DNA of 64,000 nucleotides from Tachypleus tridentatus (Eukaryota; Arthropoda; Merostomata; Xiphosura; Limulidae): the NCBI RefSeq assembly GCF_004210375.1, contig NC_134832.1:152455592-152519591 (forward strand). Reading direction: 5' to 3'. This document shows positions 21,027 through 33,914 of the stretch, in pieces; within the stretch, counting starts at the first letter, position 1, and every line of letters starts with the position of its first letter. Both the position numbers and the translations under genes were made by a program. The notes below the pieces were generated by a model, which was not told the origin of the DNA, did not search any database, and was given only the letters and a program-made list of their open reading frames with translations.

Positions 21027-22749
21027 AGTTTAATTTTCTTTCTTATTTGGTGTTTTAAGTGTTACTCTAAAAGAAAATCGTTGTCGCAGCCCAAAATTTC
21101 CTAGTTGTGAAATATAAGAGATGCTTTAGGAATTCACTTTTACTGGAGGACGCTGGAAAGTGGAGCCTGATAACTCTGGTTTGCGTTACACATCCCCGGA
21201 ACTACACGAGTGTCATTTCGGGGGTATGGAAACTGTCGCTCACAGGCGTGTGTGTCATTCACATGGAACACTTAAATTGATCAATTTAGCCTCTGAGAAC
21301 TTTTCTCAAACGTCTTTTAGTCACATGTTGGTGTTTATGTCTTCTTTATATTTCTTTCGGACCTACTTTCGCAAAATCTGGTATTTTACTCTCGTTACAC
21401 AGGCCCACATCCCATCACTTACAGATGTGTGTGCAGAATTTAGATTTTAACACGAGCTTGCATCGGGATTAGAATTATTTAATATTCACCTTCTTTTATT
21501 CGTCATTTGGCTATACACATTAATTTACCTGTGTTTATTAACGTGTATTTTGGTTTCCATCGGGAGAAGTCGTGTGTACTCGCCTCCTTCTCCCCTACAA
21601 CAAAATAGTATTAAACGCTGGTTACCGTCTAGTGGGAGTGCCTCAGAAGTCGCTCTTTTGTCTCTCGCTAAAGAAGTGTATGGATATTAATGAAAGTACG
21701 TTGCAAAACTGGGAATAATTCTCTGACGTTATAGAAACAGAATGAATAAAGGAACAGCACCTGTCACACTCGGCTACTACCGTTCGCGAGTCGGAAGCGT
21801 GCCACGTACCGAGTTCCTACTTATCTGAAGACGTTTTCTTCGCGTTTTGCTTTCACTGCTATGTTTTCAATTTTGCTTTTACTGTTTTGTAACTTTTTTT
21901 TTTCTTGTTGTTTCTACTCACCTATTTTGTTTTATACCCAATAGCAAAGACTCTTGTCGTTATTGGAAAGTTAATTTTCAAATGTACATACATATAAAAT
22001 AGATATTTGATTTATAAATAAGGTGTTCAATCGTCGGTGTCTCCGAGTGAAGTCTCTCTCTGCTGGGTTATATTTCTAGACAAAGTAATTTTACAAAACG
22101 TAGCGAACGAACGTTATGTAAGGAAACTCGAAATATTTGTCGCATCGCCTTTTCTGTGTAGCAGACAGATCCCTCGACAATTGCTTTTCTCAGGCAAAAC
22201 GTGCACGAGCGAGACAATTTTGTGAAATAGGGAAACGTTTTAAATTCCATCTGTATAAGACTGCCTTAGATTGATGTGGGCTGGATCTACTCGTTAACGA
22301 AGTTTCTGTTTTGTAGATTTCGCACCCTTTGTGCATTCCGAAGATCGACCCGCGAAGATAGTTTATTTCTTTTCTCTCCAATATACGTCTGATTGGAGGG
22401 GTTTGGTTTAAAGTGAAATGGAACGCGGCTCACGCCACCTGCTTAGAGAGCTGCTACTTTTCTTGAACGATCGCAGGAAATGAATGTTTGAACTTCGTTT
22501 TCGAAGCGTGTTTTATCAACTGACTTGTTGATGGAAAAGTTGATTAGTTCCTATAACAAAAATGTTTTCCCAACAGTTTACCATTATAAACACCTAGTAT
22601 TAAGGCACTTCAATTGAGCCAACCAATTTCTTTCTCTCTTTCGGGAAGGATTTTTTATCTCTTAAATCAGAAATTGTGAAAAAAAGTGAGAGGTATCGAT
22701 CAGCTCTTTGCGAGACCTACAAATTTCAACGTGAAAAAAAAAAAAAAAA
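21027..22749. repeat. 5S spacer unit 5
   Basis: 1723-bp spacer of the central sub-family (accaatttc, tacccaatagc) with ggtgttcaatcg and gaagtctctc. It contains a perfect 16-bp palindrome TAAATTGATCAATTTA at 21273-21288, which recurs in every complete spacer. Short hairpins also recur (ctccaat...attggag and cttcgttttcgaag). Confidence 0.93.
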
Positions 22750-22867
22750 GTCATCATCACCCGGTATTCCCAGGTGGTCACCCTCCCAAGTACTAACCGG
22801 GCCCGCCGTTGCTTAGCTTCGGTGATCGGACGAGAACCGGCGCTTTCAACGTGGTATGAACGATGAC
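22750..22867 (-). rRNA. 5S ribosomal RNA, intact
   Basis: 118 nt, same sequence as the other intact copies. The T-run terminator on its strand is about 16 long. Spacing to the neighbouring intact genes is 1841 and 1842 bp. Confidence 0.97.
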
Positions 22868-24591
22868 AGTTTAATTTTCTTTCTTATTTGGTGTTTTAAG
22901 TGTTACTCTAAAAGAAAATCGTTGTCGCAGCCCAAAATTTCCTAGTTGTGAAATATAAGAGATGCTTTAGGAATTCACTTTTACTGGAGGACGCTGGAAA
23001 GTGGAGCCTGATAACTCTGGTTTGCGTTACACATCCCCGGAACTACACGAGTGTCATTTCGGGGGTATGGAAACTGTCGCTCACAGGCGTGTGTGTCATT
23101 CACATGGAACACTTAAATTGATCAATTTAGCCTCTGAGAACTTTTCTCAAACGTCTTTTAGTCACATGTTGGTGTTTATGTCTTCTTTATATTTCTTTCG
23201 GACCTACTTTCGCAAAATCTGGTATTTTACTCTCGTTACACAGGCCCACATCCCATCACTTACAGATGTGTGTGCAGAATTTAGATTTTAACACGAGCTT
23301 GCATCGGGATTAGAATTATTTAATATTCACCTTCTTTTATTCGTCATTTGGCTATACACATTAATTTACCTGTGTTTATTAACGTGTATTTTGGTTTCCA
23401 TCGGGAGAAGTCGTGTGTACTCGCCTCCTTCTCCCCTACAACAAAATAGTATTAAACGCTGGTTACCGTCTAGTGGGAGTGCCTCAGAAGTCGCTCTTTT
23501 GTCTCTCGCTAAAGAAGTGTATGGATATTAATGAAAGTACGTTGCAAAAACTGGGAATAATTCTCTGACGTTATAGAAACAGAATGAATAAAGGAACAGC
23601 ACCTGTCACACTCGGCTACTACCGTTCGCGAGTCGGAAGCGTGCCACGTACCGAGTTCCTACTTATCTGAAGACGTTTCCTTCGCGTTTTGCTTTCACTG
23701 CTATGTTTTCAATTTTGCTTTTACTGTTTTGTAACTTTTTTTTTCTTGTTGTTTCTACTCACCTATTTTGTTTTATACCCAATAGCAAAGACTCTTGTCG
23801 TTATTGGAAAGTTAATTTTCAAATGTACATACATATAAAATAGATATTTGATTTATAAATAAGGTGTGCAATCGTCGGTGTCTCCGAGTGAAGGCTCTCT
23901 CTGCTGGGTTATATTTCTAGACAAAGTAATTTTACAAAACGTAGCGAACGAACGTTATGTAAGGAAACTCGAAATATTTGTCGCATCGCCTTTTCTGTGT
24001 AGCAGACAGATCCCTCGACAATTGCTTTTTCCCAGGCAAAACGTGCACGAGCGAGACAATTTTGTGAAATAGGGAAACGTTTTAAATTCCATCTGTATAA
24101 GACTGCCTTAGATTGATGTGGGCTGGATCTACTCGTTAACGAAGTTTCTGTTTTGTAGATTTCGCACCCTTTGTGCATTCCGAAGATCGACCCGCGAAGA
24201 TAGTTTATTTCTTTTCTCTCCAATATACGTCTGATTGGAGGGGTTTGGTTTAAAGTGAAATGGAACGCGGCTCACGCCACCTGCTTAGAGAGCTGCTACT
24301 TTTCTTGAACGATCGCAGGAAATGAATGTTTGAACTTCGTTTTCGAAGCGTGTTTTATCAACTGACTTGTTGATGGAAAAGTTGATTAGTTCCTATAACA
24401 AAAATGTTTTCCCAACAGTTTACCATTATAAACACCTAGTATTAAGGCACTTCAATTGAGCCAACCAATTTCTTTCTCTCTTTCGGGAAGGATTTTTTAT
24501 CTCTTAAATCAGAAATTGTGAAAAAAGTGAGAGGTATCGATCAGCTCTTTGCGAGACCTACAAATTTCAACGTGAAAAAAAAAAAAAAAAA
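22868..24591. repeat. 5S spacer unit 6
   Basis: Central-type spacer (accaatttc) but with ggtgtgcaatcg and gaaggctctc, and cccaggcaaaacg in place of ctcaggcaaaacg. The run in gcaaaaactggg is one A longer than in units 4 and 5. Confidence 0.93.
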
Positions 24592-24709
24592 GTCATCATC
24601 ACCCGGTATTCCCAGGTGGTCACCCTCCCAAGTACTAACCGGGCCCGCCGTTGCTTAGCTTCGGTGATCGGACGAGAACCGGCGCTTTCAACGTGGTATG
24701 AACGATGAC
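24592..24709 (-). rRNA. 5S ribosomal RNA, intact
   Basis: 118 nt, complete internal promoter. It has the longest terminator T-run of the intact genes (about 18). Confidence 0.97.
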
Positions 24710-26433
24710 AGTTTAATTTTCTTTCTTATTTGGTGTTTTAAGTGTTACTCTAAAAGAAAATCGTTGTCGCAGCCCAAAATTTCCTAGTTGTGAAATATAA
24801 GAGATGCTTTAGGAATTCACTTTTACTGGAGGACGCTGGAAAGTGGAGCCTGATAACTCTGGTTTGCGTTACACATCCCCGGAACTACACGAGTGTCATT
24901 TCGGGGGTATGGAAACTGTCGCTCACAGGCGTGTGTGTCATTCACATGGAACACTTAAATTGATCAATTTAGCCTCTGAGAACTTTTCTCAAACGTCTTT
25001 TAGTCACATGTTGGTGTTTATGTCTTCTTTATATTTCTTTCGGACCTACTTTCGCAAAATCTGGTATTTTACTCTCGTTACACAGGCCCACATCCCATCA
25101 CTTACAGATGTGTGTGCAGAATTTAGATTTTAACACGAGCTTGCATCGGGATTAGAATTATTTAATATTCACCTTCTTTTATTCGTCATTTGGCTATACA
25201 CATTAATTTACCTGTGTTTATTAACGTGTATTTTGGTTTCCATCGGGAGAAGTCGTGTGTACTCGCCTCCTTCTCCCCTACAACAAAATAGTATTAAACG
25301 CTGGTTACCGTCTAGTGGGAGTGCCTCAGAAGTCGCTCTTTTGTCTCTCGCTAAAGAAGTGTATGGATATTAATGAAAGTACGTTGCAAAAACTGGGAAT
25401 AATTCTCTGACGTTATAGAAACAGAATGAATAAAGGAACAGCACCTGTCACACTCGGCTACTACCGTTCGCGAGTCGGAAGCGTGCCACGTACCGAGTTC
25501 CTACTTATCTGAAGACGTTTCCTTCGCGTTTTGCTTTCACTGCTATGTTTTCAATTTTGCTTTTACTGTTTTGTAACTCTTTTTTTTTCTTGTTGTTTCT
25601 ACTCACCTATTTTGTTTTATACCCAATAGCAAAGACTCTTGTCGTTATTGGAAAGTTAATTTTCAAATGTACATACATATAAAATAGATATTTGATTTAT
25701 AAATAAGGTGTGCAATCGTCGGTGTCTCCGAGTGAAGTCTCTCTCTGCTGGGTTATATTTCTAGACAAAGTAATTTTACAAAACGTAGCGAACGAACGTT
25801 ATGTAAGGAAACTCGAAATATTTGTCGCATCGCCTTTTCTGTGTAGCAGACAGATCCCTCGACAATTGCTTTTTCCCAGGCAAAACGTGCACGAGCGAGA
25901 CAATTTTGTGAAATAGGGAAACGTTTTAAATTCCATCTGTATAAGACTGCCTTAGATTGATGTGGGCTGGATCTACTCGTTAACGAAGTTTCTGTTTTGT
26001 AGACTTCGCACCCTTTGTGCATTCCGAAGATCGACCCGCGAAGATAGTTTATTTCTTTTCTCTCCAATATACGTCTGATTGGAGGAGTTTGGTTTAAAGT
26101 GAAATGGAACGCGGCTCACGCCACCTGCTTAGAGAGCTGCTACTTTTCTTGAACGATCGCAGGAAATGAATGTTTGAACTTCGTTTTCGAAGCGTGTTTT
26201 ATCAACTGACTTGTTGATGGAAAAGTTGATTAGTTCCTATAACAAAAATGTTTTCCCAACAGTTTACCATTATAAACACTTAGTATTAAGGCACTTCAAT
26301 TGAGCCAACCAATTTCTTTCTCTCTTTCGGGAAGGATTTTTTATCTCTTAAATCAGAAATTGTGAAAAAAGTGAGAGGTATCGATCAGCTCTTTGCGAGA
26401 CCTACAAATTTCAACGTGAAAAAAAAAAAAAAA
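24710..26433. repeat. 5S spacer unit 7, mosaic of two variants
   Basis: Shares cccaggcaaaacg and gcaaaaactggg with unit 6. At 25708-25740 it combines ggtgtgcaatcg (as unit 6) with gaagtctctc (as units 4, 5 and 8). Every other spacer has the two sites in matching states, so this unit looks like a conversion or crossover product. Confidence 0.93.
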
Positions 26434-26551
26434 GTCATCATCACCCGGTATTCCCAGGTGGTCACCCTCCCAAGTACTAACCGGGCCCGCCGTTGCTTAG
26501 CTTCGGTGATCGGACGAGAACCGGCGCTTTCAACGTGGTATGAACGATGAC
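26434..26551 (-). rRNA. 5S ribosomal RNA, intact
   Basis: 118 nt, the last intact gene before LINE copy 2. The distance to the next gene start is 1839 bp. Confidence 0.97.
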
Positions 26552-28272
26552 AGTTTAATTTTCTTTCTTATTTGGTGTTTTAAGTGTTACTCTAAAAGAA
26601 AATCGTTGTCGCAGCCCAAAATTTCCTAGTTGTGAAATATAAGAGATGCTTTAGGAATTCACTTTTACTGGAGGACGCTGGAAAGTGGAGCCTGATAACT
26701 CTGGTTTGCGTTACACATCCCCGGAACTACACGAGTGTCATTTCGGGGGTATGGAAACTGTCGCTCACAGGCGTGTGTGTCATTCACATGGAACACTTAA
26801 ATTGATCAATTTAGCCTCTGAGAACTTTTCTCAAACGTCTTTTAGTCACATGTTGGTGTTTATGTCTTCTTTATATTTCTTTCGGACCTACTTTCGCAAA
26901 ATCTGGTATTTTACTCTCGTTACACAGGCCCACATCCCATCACTTACAGATGTGTGTGCAGAATTTAGATTTTAACACGAGCTTGCATCGGGATTAGAAT
27001 TATTTAATATTCACCTTCTTTTATTCGTCATTTGGCTATACACATTAATTTACCTGTGTTTATTAACGTGTATTTTGGTTTCCATCGGGAGAAGTCGTGT
27101 GTACTCGCCTCCTTCTCCCCTACAACAAAATAGTATTAAACGCTGGTTACCGTCTAGTGGGAGTGCCTCAGAAGTCGCTCTTTTGTCTCTCGCTAAAGAA
27201 GTGTATGGATATTAATGAAAGTACGTTGCAAAACTGGGAATAATTCTCTGACGTTATAGAAACAGAATGAATAAAGGAACAGCACCTGTCACACTCGGCT
27301 ACTACCGTTCGCGAGTCGGAAGCGTGCCACGTACCGAGTTCCTACTTATCTGAAGACGTTTCCTTCGCGTTTTGCTTTCACTGCTATGTTTTCAATTTTG
27401 CTTTTACTGTTTTGTAACTTTTTTTTTCTTGTTGTTTCTACTCACCTATTTTGTTTTATACCCAATAGCAAAGACTCTTGTCGTTATTGGAAAGTTAATT
27501 TTCAAATGTACATACATATAAAATAGATATTTGATTTATAAATAAGGTGTTCAATCGTCGGTGTCTCCGAGTGAAGTCTCTCTCTGCTGGGTTATATTTC
27601 TAGACAAAGTAATTTTACAAAACGTAGCGAACGAACGTTATGTAAGGAAACTCGAAATATTTGTCGCATCGCCTTTTCTGTGTAGCAGACAGATCCCTCG
27701 ACAATTGCTTTTTCTCAGGCAAAACGTGCACGAGCGAGACAATTTTGTGAAATAGGGAAACGTTTTAAATTCCATCTGTATAAGACTGCCTTAGATTGAT
27801 GTGGGCTGGATCTACTCGTTAACGAAGTTTCTGTTTTGTAGATTTCGCACCCTTTGTGCATTCCGAAGATCGACCCGCGAAGATAGTTTATTTCTTTTCT
27901 CTCCAATATACGTCTGATTGGAGGGGTTTGGTTTAAAGTGAAATGGAACGCGGCTCACGCCACCTGCTTAGAGAGCTGCTACTTTTCTTGAACGATCGCA
28001 GGAAATGAATGTTTGAACTTCGTTTTCGAAGCGTGTTTTATCAACTGACTTGTTGATGGAAAAGTTGATTAGTTCCTATAACAAAAATGTTTTCCCAACA
28101 GTTTACCATTATAAACACTTAGTATTAAGGCACTTCAATTGAGCCAACCAATTTCTTTCTCTCTTTCGGGAAGGATTTTTTATCTCTTAAATCAGAAATT
28201 GTGAAAAAAGTGAGAGGTATCGATCAGCTCTTTGCGAGACCTACAAATTTCAACGTGAAAAAAAAAAAAAAA
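26552..28272. repeat. 5S spacer unit 8
   Basis: Central-type spacer with ggtgttcaatcg and gaagtctctc, ctcaggcaaaacg and gcaaaactggg. It is the last of the accaatttc sub-family; the next complete spacer to the right returns to accactttc. Confidence 0.93.
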
Positions 28273-28364
28273 GTCATCATCACCCGGTATTCCCAGGTGG
28301 TCACCCTCCCAAGTACTAACCGGGCCCGCCGTTGCTTAGCTTCGGTGATCGGACGAGAACCGGC
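28273..28364 (-). pseudogene. 5S rRNA gene split by LINE copy 2: 3' fragment (nt 27-118)
   Basis: Same 92-nt fragment and same break as at 13548, with target duplication at 28352-28364. Internal promoter and terminator are intact. The partner is at 33876-33914. Confidence 0.95.
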
Positions 28365-28635
28365 TTTTTTTTTTTTTTCTCTTTATTTATCCCACCTCAA
28401 CGAGGGGGTATACACAGAAATACAACAAATAAAACACAAGTTAATGAATTAGCATGTAACAATAACTCTATAGATTACCATGCTGAAAATTACCACAAAG
28501 TTAATAAAATTAAGGAAAAAGAAATAAAAGAGGTAATTGGAACAGCAGGTAATCCAACAAACATTATAATGAACATTAACAAACAAGAAATCAATGGATC
28601 TTTCATTGGTAACAAAAATATAATGAAATAACAAC

Positions 28636-31600
28636 TTATCTTAACAACGTACACAAGAAATAACCTTGGGCACCTTGGGTTACCAAGCTACCAACATAAG
28701 AATACACAGAATAAAAAACATTTAATGAGTTATGTAACAAAGATCTATGATAATGAAGATATATATGTCTCCGTACACGCACTTTAAACATGGAAATTAA
28801 ATGAATGACGCGATTTCGTGCCAAAGAAACTGAACGAGCAGAACATATAACCTGACGTGCCAAACTTGTAATTAAACGGAATATGTTCCAGCATCTCCTG
28901 GGTAACGAAGGATGAGATCCCACTAAGAGGCATCTCCTCCATACCCAGTTTGATATGGGACATCCAAAATAAAATGCCAATAATTTATATACATATGACC
29001 ACAAGGGCTGTACAAAAGGACATTGGAAAAACAGATGGTCTATGGTTTCTGGCGCCTGGGAACAGAAAGTGCACAACCCTGTGGGATGTCTGTCCATATG
29101 TATCAGCTTGACATTTGTGGTAATCGCCCGCAACCAGAGTAAATAATCCACATCACAAACAAAAAAACCCACAAAAGAAGAATAAGCGTTTTTACGAATG
29201 CGTTTCCAGTCTCCAGGAGGAACAATATCCCCAGTAGAATGGAGCAGGGAAGTTAGTAGCGAGTGAAAACTGTATATATCCCACCAGTTGCCGCAGAGAT
29301 AAACCTTGAAAATGAACTCGATTATCGGAGTGGTCCAGAAAATATAAATCCACAACACATGTGGACGACGGAAGAGGAGCCGGCTGGGTAGACAAAATCG
29401 GCAACCACTCCACAGGCAACGCCTCCTTGAGCATATGAAAATGTGAAAAAATTGTGCGGGCATTGGCCAACGGGTCAGCGTCCGTACACATTTCAATCAC
29501 TGCCCCACCGGAAGAAAAGCAGGGAGCACCTCGTACATTAAATGACGGACCTGAACCAAACCTGCGTTAATAAATTCAGGAAAATGAAATGTTCGGTGGC
29601 GAACATCAACAATAGCCGGATTGAAAAACAAAGGTTCATCAAAATTTGGGGAAAGAGGAGCTGGGACAATCCCTTTATCCCCAAGAAGAACCTTCCAGGC
29701 ATGAAACATTTCCTGAATATAGAAAGGTAACGATTTCACAAAACGTGGCAAAATACGGCATTGAAGAATCCGAAAGCTTAAAGAGAGATTACCATAACAA
29801 GAAAAAAATCCAGAAAGAAGTTGTCGCAAGGTGGAAGGACAAGAAGCATCCAAACAACGCTGCAACAACTTCAAACGGAATGCGAGTTTACGAGTGTTAA
29901 CATCAACCAAGTTGATACCTCCACAATCATAACTCCGAATCAGAATACCGTATGCCACTTTATGTATACCTCCCCGCCAAATAAAATCCAGTATACATTT
30001 GCGAAATCTAGCCTCAAACTGTCTTGGCAACGGGAGTATATTCAACGGGTACCATAACACCGATGCCACCAAGGAGTTCACCACAAGAGATTTACCCTTT
30101 AGCGACAAAGAACGAAATCGCCACGACACCAAGACACGAGATACCCTGCGCAATACACCCTGCCACGTATCTTGCAGCATGACATCGAAATTAGAGTGGA
30201 AAACTATTCCCAAAATCCGAATAGGATCCTGGGAAATTCTCAACTCACCAAGGACGAAGTCTGCAGAAGAGGCCAAACACCCAACCCACAAACCCTGACT
30301 CTTGGTCCAGTTGATCTTCCCACCAGTAGCTTTGCCAAAAGTTTGGCAGACATCCAACACATGCGGCAAAGATTCGGCGTCTCGTAAGGTTAAGGTGGTA
30401 TCATCAGCATGCTGATAAGTAAGTGAAGGCGTGGTGAGTAGCACATCACCACCAATACCAGTAATATGTACATTATGGACTAACATATTTCGTAACGGTT
30501 CGACACTGAGAACGTAAAGTAGAGCAGACATGGGGCATCCTTGACGAATACCCCGAGTAATAGCAAAATCATTAGTGAGAAATCCATTAAACTTTACACA
30601 ACTAGAAATAGAAGTATAGCAAAGACGAACCCAATGAACAAAAGTAGAACCAAAACCCATACGCAGAAGAAGTTGAAATAGATAGTCATAGGCCACCCGA
30701 TCAAAAGCTTGCATCTGATCGAGCTTCAAAAAGATTCCACCCTGGCCGGTACGTGCTAAAGATTGCAATAGCAAAACGAGTGTTAATGGAGTATCAGCAA
30801 CGTCCCGTCCAGGTATACACCCGGATTGGTCATCTGAAACTAAACTGGAGATCACAGACGAAAGGCGACGAGCCAGCACTTTGGCCAAAAGCTTATAGTC
30901 AGTACAAAGCAATGTCAAAGGCCGGCTGTTAGCCGCCAACCGTCGATCCCCCCTTTCGGGATAGGAACAATTACCCCAGAACACATTGTACGGAGCAACT
31001 GTGGAGAGTGAAACAGTTGAGACAAGACAGATAAAAAGTCGTCAACAAAAAGAGGTAGAAAATATTTGAAAAATTCGGAGGTAAAACCATCCAAACCAGG
31101 AGATTTGCCCAGCGGTAAACTGTCTAAAGCAGCGATAACTTCCGGAACCGTGAATGGAGCATCACAAATATTAGCTTGTTCACTGGAAAGAGTTCGATCA
31201 ACAAATGAGAGAACTAAATCTATGTCTGCCTGCAGAACGATATCCTTAGAGTACAGTGCGGAATAATACTGATGTAAAACAGCAGCGATATCTTCCACAC
31301 CGGACACCTCCACACCCCTATCAGTGAGCATGGATCTAAACTCAATTCTGCTTTGACGGACCTTTTCCATACGAAGAAAGTAAGATGTAGATCTCTCACC
31401 CTCCTCAAACCAACGAATATGAGATCGAATCCTCGCCCCCTCTATGGTATCGTGATCCAAAGTCTCCAATGCATCTTCAAGTTCATACAATTTGACCTTA
31501 GATCTACCAGGGAAACGGGTCAGTTTTCGAAGCTCACGATTGATGGACGACTCAAGCTGACATTTGCGAGAACGGGATGCCCGCGCACGAAGAATCGAAT

Positions 31601-32495
31601 AACGCTCGGTAAGTATACGGAACGCGCATTTCAATTGTTCATACCATTTAATTTTATCAGTCCCATAAACTGACCAACTACGACTTCTGGCGATCAACAG
31701 CTTAATGGCTTTCACATATTCGGCATCCCTCAATAACTGGTTATTGAAGTGCCAGAAATTAGGACCTCTGACAATTGGTCGCAGAGTAAGGTCGAAGCCC
31801 AATAAAGCGTGATCTGTAGCAGGAAACCACAACGTACGGAAACGTTGGACAGTCCCCTGCAAGGTAGAAGAAAGCAAAACCCTGTCAATACGTGACGACA
31901 TCATCTCACCATTAACAAAACGCTTCCATGTGAAACCAGGTGTAGTCGGCGATATGAGTGAATGCGCATCAAGCAAATCAAACCTATTAAGAAACTGGAC
32001 AAAAGCCGAACGGCTGGCGTCTCGGTAGAAACGGACCGGAAATCGATCGCGTGCCACATCCACCACACAATTAAAATCTCCCACAACAAGCAATCCTGTG
32101 CAACCATCCAAACAATACTCCAAGTTTTGGAAAAATTCCCGTCGCTCGGAGATATCGCGAGGAGCGTACACAGATGATAACAGATAAGACAAAGACTCGA
32201 AACTGAATTTGACTGTCAGAACCCTACCCACCCCATCAGAAGAAACGAATGTAACATTATCACACAAAACTGCTGTACCAAGATGGCAACCCTTGTCGGC
32301 CAGAAGTAGAATTATTAAAAAAAGCTACACCTGGCCAAAATTTCAGAACGACATCAGGAAAATCATCAGTAAAAACGTTTCCTGTAAACAAACAACATCA
32401 AAATTAGTAACAAAGTAATCCAGATAATAAGACAGCTTACTAATATTACGCAACCCATTACAATTCAAAACTCCCACCCTTAGTAAATGTACCAT
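28636..32495 (-). CDS. LINE copy 2 ORF2: endonuclease plus reverse transcriptase
   Basis: ATG at 32495. It is more open than copy 1: an endonuclease-to-RT segment of 450 codons (30915-32267), an RT-to-connector segment of 495 codons (29497-30984), and a C-terminal segment of 286 codons (28636-29496). The last ends in a stop after GYFLCTLLR and carries the C-terminal CCHC-type finger (CTFC...H....C). Endonuclease and RT motifs are as in copy 1, including HADD in motif C. At least three frame changes remain as assembled. Confidence 0.87.
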
Positions 32496-32658
32496 GCTAA
32501 AGAGAAAGTAAAGGTACAAGAATTGAAAGGAAACTGTCACAAACACAAAAATAACAAGAATAAATGTAAAGATCTAAGCAAATATGCACAAAGTTCAAAT
32601 AACAATAAATGACAGTCTTACACGAACTGAAACAAACAAACTGTCACAAAAAACACAT

Positions 32659-33751
32659 TTAAGGCTGCGACACCGCCTTCGCCTTCGCCCGAGATATCCG
32701 TAGTATTGGCACGTCCGACACCCGTTTTCGTCCACTGCCCTTCTTAGAAGTGTCACCAGGAGACATTGCCACCACACTAGCATACCTCCAACGACGAGGA
32801 AGAGGCACCTCCACATCGCCGGCGGTACTCACACCACTAACCGGAAGTGGCGGGAAGTGACGATCAAAATTGCGACTTGCAGCAGGGGTGACTACTTGCC
32901 CGTTCCCTGGCCCCACCAGAAACCGTCGATCGTCGGGCAGAAACATCGTCCACCACCCGATGGGTAGCTGCAGCCTTCTTTGAAAGGGGAACCTCCGAAT
33001 CAACGCGTGGACAAACAGAAATGGTGTCAACATCATGAGGCACTGCACGAGAGGGAGCAGCCGTGTCTACTTCAGCGGCGTCACGAGAAGTAGTAGGCGT
33101 GGCCACTTCAGCGTCGTCACTAGAGGAAGTTCGAGGAACAACAAGCTTGGGACAACGTTGACGGACGTGTCCCTGCATATGACAATGTCGGCATATAAAT
33201 TGGGGCAATCGCGATATAGATGATCCGCCCCAAACATAAATTACATACTTTTGACTGGCGATCATGCTTCACTTTTACCAATACCGCCTTGCCCAAAGGA
33301 TCAAAACTTTTACTACGTACGGCAAAGAGATACACTTCTCACTAAAACACACACGAACATGGCGTATACCTAAGTATATGCCCTGGTCCCTCTTCCACAC
33401 AATAGGGCTTTTCACCTCACAATCATAATCTTTAAGTTTATTTAGAATAATATCATCGTCGATATATTCGGGTACGTCCATAAATGACACAGTAATAGTA
33501 CGTTTAGTGACACCATTAGCCGAACAGTGCACACCATTTACAGTTAGACCAGCATCTATAGCCAGGTCCACATCGTCGGGAAGAACAAAAGTTACCTCAT
33601 ATCCACCCGGGCGAGGAACTACAGCAGTGACCGAAGCAGCACCAAACGTAGAAATAACAGAATGGATAACGTCCCCATGGCTTGAAGTTGTCGTTTCCAC
33701 AAAAACTGTACGACGCATAACTTCCATGACCTTCTTGGTTGATGAAGACAT
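32659..33751 (-). CDS. LINE copy 2 ORF1 with two CCHC knuckles
   Basis: ATG at 33751. Same domain order as copy 1. The frame changes at the two knuckles are the same as in copy 1. One further difference is ggatcaaaacttttacta here against ggatcaaaaaactttacta in copy 1, a run-length change that moves the frame earlier (near 33305). Confidence 0.73.
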
Positions 33752-33875
33752 CGTCAAACAACTTGGAAAAATAAAAATCTAGCAAAAAAAAAAAAAGAAC
33801 TACACGCTCACTAGGCTTAGCTGTTAAATTTACACTAAGGCAATGAGGAGCTCGAAAAACACGTCTGTACTCGTT

Positions 33876-33914
33876 GACGAGAACCGGCGCTTTCAACGTG
33901 GTATGAACGATGAC
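33876..33914 (-). pseudogene. 5S rRNA gene split by LINE copy 2: 5' fragment (nt 1-39)
   Basis: 39 nt ending in the target duplication (33876-33888). Upstream spacer and start site are normal. Confidence 0.95.

Larger units (their letters stand above)
28365..33875 (-). mobile_element. LINE copy 2 (Tx1-like, 5S-specific), full length, 5511 bp
   Basis: Nearly identical to copy 1. The differences I can see are mostly one-base changes in homopolymer length, for example caacaaaaagagg here against caacaaaaaagagg in copy 1 near the RT start. Target duplications are at 28352-28364 and 33876-33888. The near identity points to recent insertion, or to spreading of an inserted unit by array homogenisation. 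Confidence 0.93.

Noticed and set aside
21027-22749. Linked snRNA, spliced-leader or histone gene in the 5S spacer
   Set aside because: I looked for U1, U2, U4, U5 and U6 core words and histone motifs and saw none.
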